From: Ignavibacteriota bacterium
GTDB lineage: Bacteria; Bacteroidota; Ignavibacteria; UBA10030; SZUA-254
NCBI GenBank assembly: GCA_016209795.1
Contig: JACQVI010000081.1
Location: 1-47,526, forward strand
Direction of reading: 5' to 3'
DNA length: 47,526 nt
This document shows, piece after piece, positions 19,391-28,668 of the stretch. Position 1 is the first letter of the stretch. Every line of letters starts with the position of its first letter. The notes under the pieces are model-generated. The model was not told where the DNA came from, made no database searches, and saw nothing but the letters and a program-made list of their open reading frames with translations. Made by a program: the position numbers and the translations under genes.

Positions 19391-21187
19391 TTATCCCTCC
19401 CTACGAATCGTTTGTGTTTCGGTATTGTTCCCAACATGCGCAGGTGCTTGTTCATGTTTTCGCAGATCTTTGATCTTGAGTTGAGGAAATGTTTCCGTTA
19501 CAGTACCAGAGCCAGTAGGTGAAGGATGAGACCACTCATGTTCATCGACAGAAAATACAACATCTAAATTCTTGTCGTTGCTTCGTACCTCATTTATCAA
19601 GTCGCCCAATCCAAAACCGATAGCGTCAAACACTTGCTGATGTTGTTTCAACTTCATACGGAGGTGATCTTTGCCAACAATTTTTGGTGTGTTGACAACT
19701 TGCACATTACGAGCAAGAAAAACGGGTCGCATATTCCCAGGTCCGTAGGGAGCAAATTCTTTAAGGATGCGGAGAAAACGTGGGGTTAATTGGTGCAATG
19801 TGATCTCCGCGTCAATTTTAATTTCGGGTGTGCGCACATCATCCGACATGAGTTCATCGACAGCATCGTTGAACGCCTCTCGGAATTCATCGATCCTATC
19901 TAACGCAACAGCAAGCCCTGCAGCATATTTATGACCACCAAATTGTAACAGTTTATCTTCAACACGTTTTAATGCCTTATGAATATCAAACCCGACGATA
20001 CTTCGAGCCGATCCCTTCGCTACACCGTCAACTGTAGTCATCATGATCGTCGGGCGATAGTACTTTTCGACGAGCCGTGAAGCAACAATACCGATCACCC
20101 CTGGATGCCATTCATCGTAATGCAGGACAATGGCAGGATCAGTATCAACGTTTAAATAATTTTCTACAAGATATTGAGCCTTCAAGAACGTATCCTCGTC
20201 AATTTTTCGACGATTACGATTTTCCTCCTCAAGAATTTGAGCTAACTCCAATGCCCGAATTGGATCGTCGCATGTCAGTAATTTGACAGCACGCGATGCA
20301 TCACCTAATCTTCCAACAGCGTTAATCCGCGGGGCTAAGATAAAGACAATCTGGCCAGTAGTTACTTTCCCTTCTTGAGTCCCCGAGCTTTCAATCAGGG
20401 CACGAATACCAGCACGCGGTTGAGTGTTGATTTTTTCCAACCCGATTTTCGTTAACACTCTATTCTCGCCAATGAGAGGAACGATGTCTGCAGTCGTTGC
20501 TAAGGTTGCAAAATCAATGTACTCAAAGACGATTTCTTCATTGTTCCTTAAACGAGAGATTGCTTGCATCAATTTGAATCCCACACCACATCCGCACAGA
20601 TCTTTGAACGGATAGGGGCAGTTCGTTTTCAACGGATCGAGGACGGCACAAGCATTGGGGATTTTCTCACCTGGCTCGTGATGGTCACAGATGATGACGT
20701 CTATTCCCTGTGAACGAGCATATTTAACTTGTTCAATGGCAGTGATTCCGCAATCAACAGCGATCAGGAGCGTAGCACCGAATTCTTTTCCTCGATCAAT
20801 GCCGACTGTAGAAATGCCATATCCTTCTTTGATGCGATCAGGAATGTGGAAGGTGGTTTCTAGACCAATCTGGATGAAGTAGAGGTAGAGCATTGCAGCA
20901 CTGTTGGTACCGTCAACATCGTAATCTCCAAAAATAAGAATTTTTTCCTTGCGCTCTAGTGCTATGAGAACACGATGTGCAGCTTGCTCCATGCCATCCA
21001 TCAAGAAGGGGTCGTGAAGATGACTCAGTTGGGGCCTGAAAAATTCTTTTGCTTGCTCGTAGGATGAGATCCCGCGATGAATAAGTACTCTTGCTATAGG
21101 TTCTGGAACATTGATTTGCTTCGCAAAGTGTTCCACTGCTTGAGGATCAGGAGAAGTAGCTACTCTCCAGCGATATGTTCTTTTCAC
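19391..21187 (-). CDS. recJ: Single-stranded-DNA-specific exonuclease RecJ
   Basis: ILIFGDYDVDGTNSAAMLYLYF, VDCGITAIEQVKYARSQGIDVIICDHHEPGE, FGGHKYAAGLAV. Confidence 0.97.
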   Translation of the reverse strand: MKRTYRWRVATSPDPQAVEHFAKQINVPEPIARVLIHRGISSYEQAKEFFRPQLSHLHDPFLMDGMEQAAHRVLIALERKEKILIFGDYDVDGTNSAAMLYLYFIQIGLETTFHIPDRIKEGYGISTVGIDRGKEFGATLLIAVDCGITAIEQVKYARSQGIDVIICDHHEPGEKIPNACAVLDPLKTNCPYPFKDLCGCGVGFKLMQAISRLRNNEEIVFEYIDFATLATTADIVPLIGENRVLTKIGLEKINTQPRAGIRALIESSGTQEGKVTTGQIVFILAPRINAVGRLGDASRAVKLLTCDDPIRALELAQILEEENRNRRKIDEDTFLKAQYLVENYLNVDTDPAIVLHYDEWHPGVIGIVASRLVEKYYRPTIMMTTVDGVAKGSARSIVGFDIHKALKRVEDKLLQFGGHKYAAGLAVALDRIDEFREAFNDAVDELMSDDVRTPEIKIDAEITLHQLTPRFLRILKEFAPYGPGNMRPVFLARNVQVVNTPKIVGKDHLRMKLKQHQQVFDAIGFGLGDLINEVRSNDKNLDVVFSVDEHEWSHPSPTGSGTVTETFPQLKIKDLRKHEQAPAHVGNNTETQTIRREG

Positions 21188-21246
21188 AGTCTTAGTGTTC
21201 CTTCAATAAATGTTCTACAATCAAGACGAATAGAACAAGTGAAAAG

Positions 21247-21678
21247 AAGGCTATGCATCTATAAGCCGAATTCTGTTTCCCGATTCGACACAAGTGGAGA
21301 ATCGGAAACGCAATCATTGCTCTGTGCGACCTACCCATCCCGTTTTCTTCAGCAATGTTGAGAGAAGTTGAGCGGATCACTCTTCACTCTGTCTAAAGCA
21401 GAGAGCGGGACTTACATGGTCTTGCTCCGAGTAGGGTTTGTCAAGCTGGCGCCTTACGACGCCACTGGTGAGCTCTTACCTCGCCTTTTCACCCTTATCC
21501 CGTTTCGTTTGACGCAGTCTTCACAAAACGTGACGGTATTTTTTCTGTGACACTATCCGTTGTCACGTCCCGATGCTTCGGAACGAACACCCCCACTTAA
21601 CGCAGGGTACTCAGTCCTGTGGAGTTCGGACTTTCCTCGTCCGTCAAAGGCGGACGCGATTGCGCGATGTATAGTCTT
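21247..21678 (-). ncRNA. rnpB: RNase P RNA (bacterial)
   Basis: Minus strand carries gaggaaagtccgaactccac, ggtaagagctcaccag, GAGCAAGaCC, agcaatgattgcg and cagaattcggcttat. Terminal P1 helix gactatacatc / gatgcatagcc sets the ends. Confidence 0.93.
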
Positions 21679-21733
21679 CTTCACACTTTTGTAGTAACAC
21701 TCAGTGTGCATTTGACAAATGTACACTGGGTGA

Positions 21734-22480
21734 TTATGTCAGGGCTAAACTTTTCTCAACTATTTCATCTGAAACGAGGATGCGACCACAATGCTCACAG
21801 ACATAAAGTCGAGAATTCTGTCGAATCTCTAAAATCTTCTGTGGAGGTACGCGGTTAAAACAACCTCCACAAGCACCTCGCTTGATAGGCACAACTGCTT
21901 TCCCACCTTTTGCTTTCAGAATCAGTTCATACCGTTCTAAGTCTCGTTTATCGACACGAACCCTAATTTTTTCACGCTCATGCTGGAGCTTCAATTCTTC
22001 TTTTTCATGTTCTTTATTCAGTTCTCGCAGCTCTTTCTGCCGTTCGTCGAGCTCTCCAGAAACTTCGGAAAGCTCAGCATTGAACGTATCCAGATCTGTT
22101 TTAGCTACTTGGATTTTTCCTTCCAATATCTCCATTTCTTTTTCCAACTTTTCAGACTTTTGCTCTGCCGTTTCGATTTCTTTTGTCAGTGCGTCGTATT
22201 GTTTGTTCGACTTAACTTGTAATTGCTGGCTTTTGTATTTTTCTATTTTTTCTGCAAGCTCAATGATCTCAAGGTCAGCGTTATCCCGATCGATCTTTCC
22301 TTGTTTGATGAAAGTATTAAGCTCCTTAATTTTTGCTTTTAATTCATCTACTTTTGCTGAGAGATCGGCAATGATAGCTGGGAGGTCGCCCTTTAATTCT
22401 TGAACCTCTTGCAATTGTGTATCGATTTGTTGCAGTGCATATAAGTATTTCAGTTTATTTTCCACCGTAATCTCCCTCAT
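21734..22480 (-). CDS. Coiled-coil zinc-ribbon protein (CT398-like)
   Basis: Long coiled coil followed by CGGCFNRVPPQKILEIRQNSRLYVCEHCGRIL; adjacent to a Nif3-family gene as is common. Confidence 0.88.
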   Translation of the reverse strand: MREITVENKLKYLYALQQIDTQLQEVQELKGDLPAIIADLSAKVDELKAKIKELNTFIKQGKIDRDNADLEIIELAEKIEKYKSQQLQVKSNKQYDALTKEIETAEQKSEKLEKEMEILEGKIQVAKTDLDTFNAELSEVSGELDERQKELRELNKEHEKEELKLQHEREKIRVRVDKRDLERYELILKAKGGKAVVPIKRGACGGCFNRVPPQKILEIRQNSRLYVCEHCGRILVSDEIVEKSLALT

Positions 22481-23592
22481 AACACAAAATATTGAACTGG
22501 ATTATACGATGATCTTGACGGAAAAACCTTAATGTGTTTTTTCTGAATCAAAAACTGCCTTTTGAGATACTCTACAATTTTCTGAACGACTGGCTGCTCA
22601 GTTTCAAAATGACCAGCATCAACCAGCATAATCTTCAAATCGGTCTCCTGAAATGTATGATATTTGATATCTGCAGTGATCAATGCATCTGCACCTTGTT
22701 GTATTGCAATAGGCAGAAGCTCCGAACCGCTTCCACCGCATACTGCTACACGCAAAATCCTTTGTTTGGTATTTCCAATATATCGAACAGTTCGGGTTCT
22801 TAGCGTTCGGCAAATATGTTCGAGGAATCTTTTTGCTGGCATACGAGTTTTGAATTCCCCTATTGCTCCTTCACCATAATCATAGCTGGTATTATCTAAG
22901 TCATATACATCGTAAGCAACCTCTTCATACGGATGAGATGAGCGCATGGCATTGATGACATCATGTGCTTTCGACGCTTGAACGATCATTTCAAGTCGTA
23001 TCTCAGGGACTTTTTCAAGGTTGCCAATTTTACCAGAAAATGGTTTAGCTCCTTCTAAGGGTTTAAAAGTTCCTGTCCCTTCGGCTCGGAATGAACACAA
23101 CTCATACTTGCCAATCCGCCCTGCACCCGCTACAGCCATTGCCTCTGTGACACGATCAACATGGGCACGTGGGACAAAGACAACAATTTTCTTTTGATTT
23201 TTATAGCTCTTATGAAGAAAGTCAATTTTGTATAAACCTAATTTTTCCGCCAGTGTAAAACTTACGCCATGACGCGTAAAATCGAGATTTGTATGAGCAG
23301 AAAAGAGAGCGATTCCGCTCTCAATAAGCTTTTGAATCAAACGCCCTACTCTTCCATCATGAGTGATAGTTTTGATCGGATGAAAGAGGAGGGGATGATG
23401 ACTAACGATCAGATCAACTTTTTTCCTACGTGCTTCCTTAATAACTTCATCAGTCAGATCCAGGACAACAAGAATTTTCCGAACGGTTTTTTGACTCGAT
23501 CCGATTTGGAGTCCAACGTTGTCTCGATTCCATGCTATGTCTTTCGGTGCCCATGCGTCAAGTATATGTTGGACGTCTTGAACAACCATCAA
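22477..23592 (-). CDS. Nif3-like dinuclear metal centre hexameric protein
   Basis: VQHILDAWAPKDIAWNRDNVGLQIG, LIVSHHPLLFHP, FSAHTNLD, AVCGGSGSELL, DAGHFETEQPVV; includes the central YqfO-type insert (RSSHPYEEVAYDVY). Confidence 0.94.
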   Translation of the reverse strand: MMVVQDVQHILDAWAPKDIAWNRDNVGLQIGSSQKTVRKILVVLDLTDEVIKEARRKKVDLIVSHHPLLFHPIKTITHDGRVGRLIQKLIESGIALFSAHTNLDFTRHGVSFTLAEKLGLYKIDFLHKSYKNQKKIVVFVPRAHVDRVTEAMAVAGAGRIGKYELCSFRAEGTGTFKPLEGAKPFSGKIGNLEKVPEIRLEMIVQASKAHDVINAMRSSHPYEEVAYDVYDLDNTSYDYGEGAIGEFKTRMPAKRFLEHICRTLRTRTVRYIGNTKQRILRVAVCGGSGSELLPIAIQQGADALITADIKYHTFQETDLKIMLVDAGHFETEQPVVQKIVEYLKRQFLIQKKHIKVFPSRSSYNPVQYFVL

Positions 23593-23608
23593 AATGGCAT
23601 CTGAGAAC

Positions 23609-23642
23609 CAAAAAAAATGTCCCGTTTCGAGCGGGACATTTC
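23609..23642 (-). terminator. Rho-independent terminator for the minus-strand exporter operon
   Basis: Minus strand aaatgtcccg-ctcgaaa-cgggacattt followed by a T run. Confidence 0.8.
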
Positions 23643-23866
23643 CAGGATAAACTTTTTTTCTCCTGTTTTTGCACTCTTTCGATCATTTGCGACATCCAGT
23701 GTTATGTGTTGATCTGAGGCTGCGGAATCGGTTCCACAATGGATATATCGCATAACAACATTCATGCTGAAGTAAATATAGACATTGTGTAGTAAAAAAG
23801 CAAGATTACACAGCTAGTTCATATCTCTGGCAATTCATTTTCTCGATAACAAGATTCATTTTCACG

Positions 23867-25087
23867 TTACTCATACCTGAGCGCATCAATCGGATTGAGA
23901 TTAGATGCTTTGCGGGCTGGATAGTAGCCAAAGAAAACACCTACTACCATCGAGAAAAACACAGCAAGAAGGATCGAGTTTTTGGAAATAAAAGTGGGCC
24001 AGCCGGCAAACTTGGAGATAAGACTCGATCCAGTCACCCCGAGGATAATGCCAATAAGTCCTCCAACTAAGCTTATCACAATTGCCTCCATCAAGAACTG
24101 AGAGAGGATGTCTCGCCGTCGAGCTCCGATCGACATGCGCACGCCAATTTCTCGTGTCCGTTCCGTTACGGAAACAAGCATGATGTTCATGATGCCAATA
24201 CCTCCGACAATGAGAGAGACAGATGCAATACTTCCAAGCAGCGTTGTCATGATCTTAGAAGTTGCGGAAGATGCTTCAGCGATTTCTGTCTGGGTGCGAA
24301 TCGTGAAGTCGTTATCCTCCATTGCACCGAGTTTATGCCGTAAGCGAAGAAGGTCTGTAATTTGCTGCTGTGCTTCAAGGATTTGACTTTTTGAAACAGC
24401 CGAAATGATGTATCCCCACGTTCGTGTATGTCCCATTAACCGTTTTTGTAATGTAGTGTAGGGAACAATGATGATATCATCCTGATCTTGTCCCATCATA
24501 TTTTGTCCTTTTGGTTTGAGTGTACCTACCACTCGAAAAGGAATATTTCTAATCCGTATGGTTTTGCCAATAGGATCTTCATCTCCAAACAATTGTTGAA
24601 CGATAGTTTGGCCCAGAAGGCACACCTTTGTCGAGCCTCGCACATCTTGATCCATAAAAAAATCACCCTTATCAATGTGCCAATCACGGATTGCAAAATA
24701 ATCAGGCGAACCACCCTGCACAACAGTCCCCCAGTTCAGATTGCCATAGACAACTTGAGAACCCTGACGTAGAAGTGGACTCACATGGGCAACGGCAGGA
24801 CATTGTTCTTTCATCGCCTGACCATCCTCTTCCGTCAGTGTTGTTCCAGTTCCGAAGCCTGCCGACACTCCGCCGCGTGTGGTCGTGGATGGAAAAATCA
24901 ATAAGACGTTGGTTCCCAATGTACTAATCTGTGCATCAACCGAAGCCTGCGCGCCTTGACCGATTGCTACCATCGCAATCACAGCTCCGACTCCGATGAT
25001 GATGCCGAGCATCGTCAGAAGCGAACGCATCTTGTTGCGCAACAACGCGTCGAAGGCAATACGAAATATTTCAAGAAAACGCATCAT
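23867..25087 (-). CDS. MacB-like FtsX-family ABC transporter permease
   Basis: [36 protein letters not shown]..., [60 protein letters not shown]. No Walker motifs. Confidence 0.93.
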   Translation of the reverse strand: [406 protein letters not shown]

Positions 25088-25180
25088 GTCAGATTACGAA
25101 TGGCGGCTCAGAGCAAAGAGCAGTGGGCGGTGAGCACTGAGCAGTGAGCTTTTTCATTTTTCCCTTTACATTTTTCATTG

Positions 25181-26536
25181 TTAGAACCCTCTTCGTCCAC
25201 CACCGCCGGGCATACGAGGCTGGAACGGATTTGTCTGCTGTGTCGAACCAGCCGCCATTTCAGCACCGATCGTCCCAAGCACAATTTCATCACCTTCCTT
25301 GACATCGCCACCGATAACCTCAACATAGCGGCTATCGTTAAGTCCTGTACTAACTGTTACAGATTTCAATCGTTTGCCATTGTCAAGAATCCAAATGCGG
25401 GTCATCTGGCTCTTATCCCCGCTACGTCGCGTCATCATTTCGCCACCGACCTGGCCAGTACCCCGCATCATTCGCTCCCGCCAACGCTCACGCTCACCAT
25501 CACTCGCACGCTGCCATCGTTCAGTGCTTCTTCCCTTTTCCTTTTCGCCGATTCGTACAGAGTCATGTTCCTCTGGCTTTTCTCCCGCTTCAGCAGTCTG
25601 CTCCTTGAATTTCTCCATCGCTTCTGCAGGTGGTTGAAAGCGCAGAGCCAGCGTCGGAATACGGAGAACATTGTCACGCTTGTCAATGAGAATAGAAACA
25701 GTTGCTGTCATTCCGGGTCGTAGCTTCAAGTCTGGATTATTGACCTCGATAACGACTGTATAGGTAACGACATTCTGGACTGTCACTGGAGCAAGTCGCA
25801 CCTGTGTGACCGTTCCGTGAAATTCTTCTTCAGGATGAGCATCGACTGTAAAGGTTGCCTCTTGAGTTTCTTTGATCTGTCCGATATCAGCTTCGTCGAC
25901 ACTCGCTTCGACCTGCATGTGCTTCAAATCGTTTGCTATCTCGAAGAGTTTGGGTGCTTGCAGACTGGCAGCGACGGTTTGCCCAACATCAACATCTCTG
26001 GAAATGACAACACCATCTATAGGAGCGCGAATGATAGCATACCGCAAGTTTACTCTTGCCCGCTCCAAGGCAGCTTCTGATTGCTTCAATTGTGCCAGGG
26101 AAGTTTCGTATCCGGTTGTTGCTGCGTCTAAATCTGCCTGCGATACCAGATCTTTGGAGAAGAGGTCTTTTGTCCGTTTCAGATTCCGCTCTGCCTCGTT
26201 GATCTGTGCCTGATTTCGTTCAAGATTTGCCTGAGCTTCTTTGACTGAAGCGTAGAGAAATGTTGAATCGATGACAGCAATGATTTGTCCCTTCTTTACC
26301 TCCGAATTGAAATCAACGTTAATCTTCGCAATGATTCCAGAAACCTGACTCCCGACCTGAACAGTTTGCACGGGTTTGATTGTTCCTGTGGCACGAACCT
26401 GTACCACGATATCACCACGTGAGATTGTTTCTGTGCGATACGTAATATCTTTATTATTGGAATTTCTGATCCAAAAATATCCTGCAGTTCCAAGAATGAC
26501 AATTGCAAGAATGAGATAACGATAAATTTTTTTCAT
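25181..26536 (-). CDS. Efflux periplasmic adaptor / membrane fusion protein (MacA/HlyD-like)
   Basis: VQVGSQVSGIIAKINVDFNSEVKKGQIIAVIDS, long coiled coil, IRAPIDGVVISRDVDVGQTV. Confidence 0.92.
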   Translation of the reverse strand: MKKIYRYLILAIVILGTAGYFWIRNSNNKDITYRTETISRGDIVVQVRATGTIKPVQTVQVGSQVSGIIAKINVDFNSEVKKGQIIAVIDSTFLYASVKEAQANLERNQAQINEAERNLKRTKDLFSKDLVSQADLDAATTGYETSLAQLKQSEAALERARVNLRYAIIRAPIDGVVISRDVDVGQTVAASLQAPKLFEIANDLKHMQVEASVDEADIGQIKETQEATFTVDAHPEEEFHGTVTQVRLAPVTVQNVVTYTVVIEVNNPDLKLRPGMTATVSILIDKRDNVLRIPTLALRFQPPAEAMEKFKEQTAEAGEKPEEHDSVRIGEKEKGRSTERWQRASDGERERWRERMMRGTGQVGGEMMTRRSGDKSQMTRIWILDNGKRLKSVTVSTGLNDSRYVEVIGGDVKEGDEIVLGTIGAEMAAGSTQQTNPFQPRMPGGGGRRGF

Positions 26537-26551
26537 ACTAACCTTTCTCTT

Positions 26552-26947
26552 TCACAATTCATACAGCGGCTTTCGCCCCGCATACCCATCTGCTATTCGA
26601 TGCCAGAACAGGATGTCGTCTTCCCCAAGCTTCCAGCACAGATATACCTCCTCACCATTAGACCGAATGTGAGGGAAATCGATTAATCCCTCATCTAAGC
26701 TTTTAGTGAGAATACCCTTTTGGTTGAGTTTTTTGGCAATTTTGACGAGTCGTTCCAGTTCATGTGGGAAAACTCGCTGTCCATTGGGACCACTACCACC
26801 AAAGTACTGATGGGTGTAGATATCATAGCCTTGTTTATCGAGTTTCTTTTTTAATGTAACAATTTCTTCAATAAGATGCCTGATGCCAGAAAGCATACGG
26901 CGAGCTTGGTCGACGGTGAAGTGCTTGCCATGTAAATACTCAGGCAT
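26552..26947 (-). CDS. DUF2203 family protein
   Basis: HGKHFTVDQARRMLSGIRHLIEE ... LIDFPHIRSNGEEVYLCWKLGEDDILFWHRIADGYAGRKPL. Confidence 0.88.
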   Translation of the reverse strand: MPEYLHGKHFTVDQARRMLSGIRHLIEEIVTLKKKLDKQGYDIYTHQYFGGSGPNGQRVFPHELERLVKIAKKLNQKGILTKSLDEGLIDFPHIRSNGEEVYLCWKLGEDDILFWHRIADGYAGRKPLYEL

Positions 26948-26979
26948 TTACAATTTTCAATTGCCAATTTCCGATTTGC

Positions 26980-27336
26980 TCAGCCTCTGCGGTGTGAAGC
27001 AGTAATCCTAGAAGCGGCTAAGATTGCAGTCAATTGTTTCACCTCGTCGGGCAAGCTTGCCACACGGGGAGGTTTCACAAGTCCCGAATCTGCAATCAAC
27101 TCAATCCAGAGTTGAGTCTCGTCTGCTTCCTCTTCGACAATGCCAAGTTTTGATAGGAAATCGGCTTTTGAGCGAGCCTTACACGCAGAGCGATAATTAG
27201 CTGCCACCGATGTTGCTGACCTTACAAGTTGTTTGCCTAAGACGTCTGCAACCTTATTCTTTGGAAGTGACAACACTAGTTTGATGACTCGCAGAGCCAT
27301 TTGTTTGCATCGTACTTTTAGTTCTTCTTCTGTCAT
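26980..27336 (-). CDS. Four-helix bundle (S23/23S rRNA intervening-sequence-type) protein
   Basis: LGKQLVRSATSVAANYRSACKARSKADFLSKLGIVEEEADETQLWIELI. Confidence 0.9.
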   Translation of the reverse strand: MTEEELKVRCKQMALRVIKLVLSLPKNKVADVLGKQLVRSATSVAANYRSACKARSKADFLSKLGIVEEEADETQLWIELIADSGLVKPPRVASLPDEVKQLTAILAASRITASHRRG

Positions 27337-27398
27337 AACATTTCTCCCTAAAGTGAGTGAATTGTAAATTGCAATTTGTAAATTGAAAATCGCTCAGC

Positions 27399-28361
27399 TT
27401 AAATCGAGACAACGAATTTTCCCTCCCTCATAATCTGCTCGTCATCAAACCACACTGTCGGTTGTTTGATAAGCCCATCAAGGTGGCTGGCGACGCGGAC
27501 TGACCCGCCCATGGATTTGTTGTCACCAAAGGCGATGTGGATTGTTCCCATCACTTTTTCATCTTCAAGGATATTTCCAGACAGAATCGCTTTATCATTT
27601 GTGCCGATTCCAAACTCAGCAACTGTTCGTGCGTCTCTGCCATGTGGCTCAAGAAGTTCAATTAATTTCTCTGCTGCTGTGCCACCAGCAATTTCAGTAG
27701 CGTAACCATTTTTGACAATAATACGAATTGGTTCCTTTACAACGCCAATACTTGCCATGGAGCCATCGACAACAACCAGGCCATTGGACTGTCCCTCTAA
27801 CGGGGCAAGATATGCCTCACCTGTTGGAAGATTTCCCCACTGACCTTTTTCTCGGAATAGTCCCGTGCTTGCAAATGCTTTTCTTCCTTCAATTGGCATG
27901 GTAATATCAGTTCCTGCAGGAGCTTGAACTCGAATCACCTTCGTTTTTTCTAACAACGAACAAAGTATAAGAGTTCGCTCTGCAATCTTATGATAGTCGG
28001 CGTTCATGCAGCGAATCATAATTTCTTCAGTGACTCCCGGTAATGTAGCAACTCGACCGCCGCGTGCACTTGCCGCACGTCGTGCATCTGTGTGTGTCAG
28101 CGATTTTGAGGTTGGACATAGAACAACATCAAAAACCTTCATCAACGCAGCAACTTCAGAAGGTGGTTCTTCGCCATTGGTTTTTCTTGGAAGCATTTCG
28201 ACAAAAAGAACTTCATTTCCAACCTCTTTAGCAGCCTGCCGGAGTGCATAGCCAATATTCCGCATCGGCTCATCGGTGATGATAAGGACATTCTCGTTTT
28301 TCTTGACGCCCATGCAATCACGGACGGCAATGAGGGCGGCAGAGAGGAGTGCTGTGTTCAT
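27399..28361 (-). CDS. Aminopeptidase, M29-like leucyl aminopeptidase family
   Basis: GRDARTVAEFGIGTNDKAILSGNILEDEKVMGTIHIAFGDNKSMGGSVRVASHLDGLIKQPTVWFD. Confidence 0.82.
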   Translation of the reverse strand: MNTALLSAALIAVRDCMGVKKNENVLIITDEPMRNIGYALRQAAKEVGNEVLFVEMLPRKTNGEEPPSEVAALMKVFDVVLCPTSKSLTHTDARRAASARGGRVATLPGVTEEIMIRCMNADYHKIAERTLILCSLLEKTKVIRVQAPAGTDITMPIEGRKAFASTGLFREKGQWGNLPTGEAYLAPLEGQSNGLVVVDGSMASIGVVKEPIRIIVKNGYATEIAGGTAAEKLIELLEPHGRDARTVAEFGIGTNDKAILSGNILEDEKVMGTIHIAFGDNKSMGGSVRVASHLDGLIKQPTVWFDDEQIMREGKFVVSI

Positions 28362-28609
28362 TTCTTGCTTTGATTTCTGTTGTTGATCTCCTTACTCATT
28401 AAAGTGAGCGGTGACTTTAGGCGAGGTATATCCTTTCTTATAGTTTTCCAAACAACTTTTACATCTACTCCAAAATATTCATGGATCAGTTTGTCCCTCA
28501 TACCTGCCATCATTTTCCATGGTATCGTACCATGCTGTTTCCTCATCCGCATGGGTATATTTTTTACTGCCTCACCTATGATTTCAAGCGCTCTCACCAC
28601 CGCAAACAT
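28358..28609 (-). CDS. HepT-like (DUF86) toxin, apparently N-terminally truncated
   Basis: ALEIIGEAVKNIP and the Rx4HxY motif RDKLIHEY; starts where canonical HepT proteins are already partway in. Confidence 0.8.
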   Translation of the reverse strand: MFAVVRALEIIGEAVKNIPMRMRKQHGTIPWKMMAGMRDKLIHEYFGVDVKVVWKTIRKDIPRLKSPLTLMSKEINNRNQSKK

Positions 28610-28668
28610 TGTCTTCTCATCTTCTAAATAGCAATTTCCAAATTGCAGATTTAAAATTGTAAATGGAT

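Noticed and set aside
21640-21656. gtccgtcaaaggcggac hairpin resembling the mpg palindrome core
   Set aside because: It fits the P3 helix position of RNase P RNA, so an inserted element is not needed to explain it.
21255-21680. Several ORFs called over the rnpB region
   Set aside because: The region matches RNase P RNA consensus segments throughout, so the ORFs are spurious.
21840-21875. tgtggaggt ... acctccaca inverted repeat, similar to the terminator at 9245
   Set aside because: It lies in the zinc-ribbon coding sequence (GACGGCFNRVPPQ) and is explained by codons.
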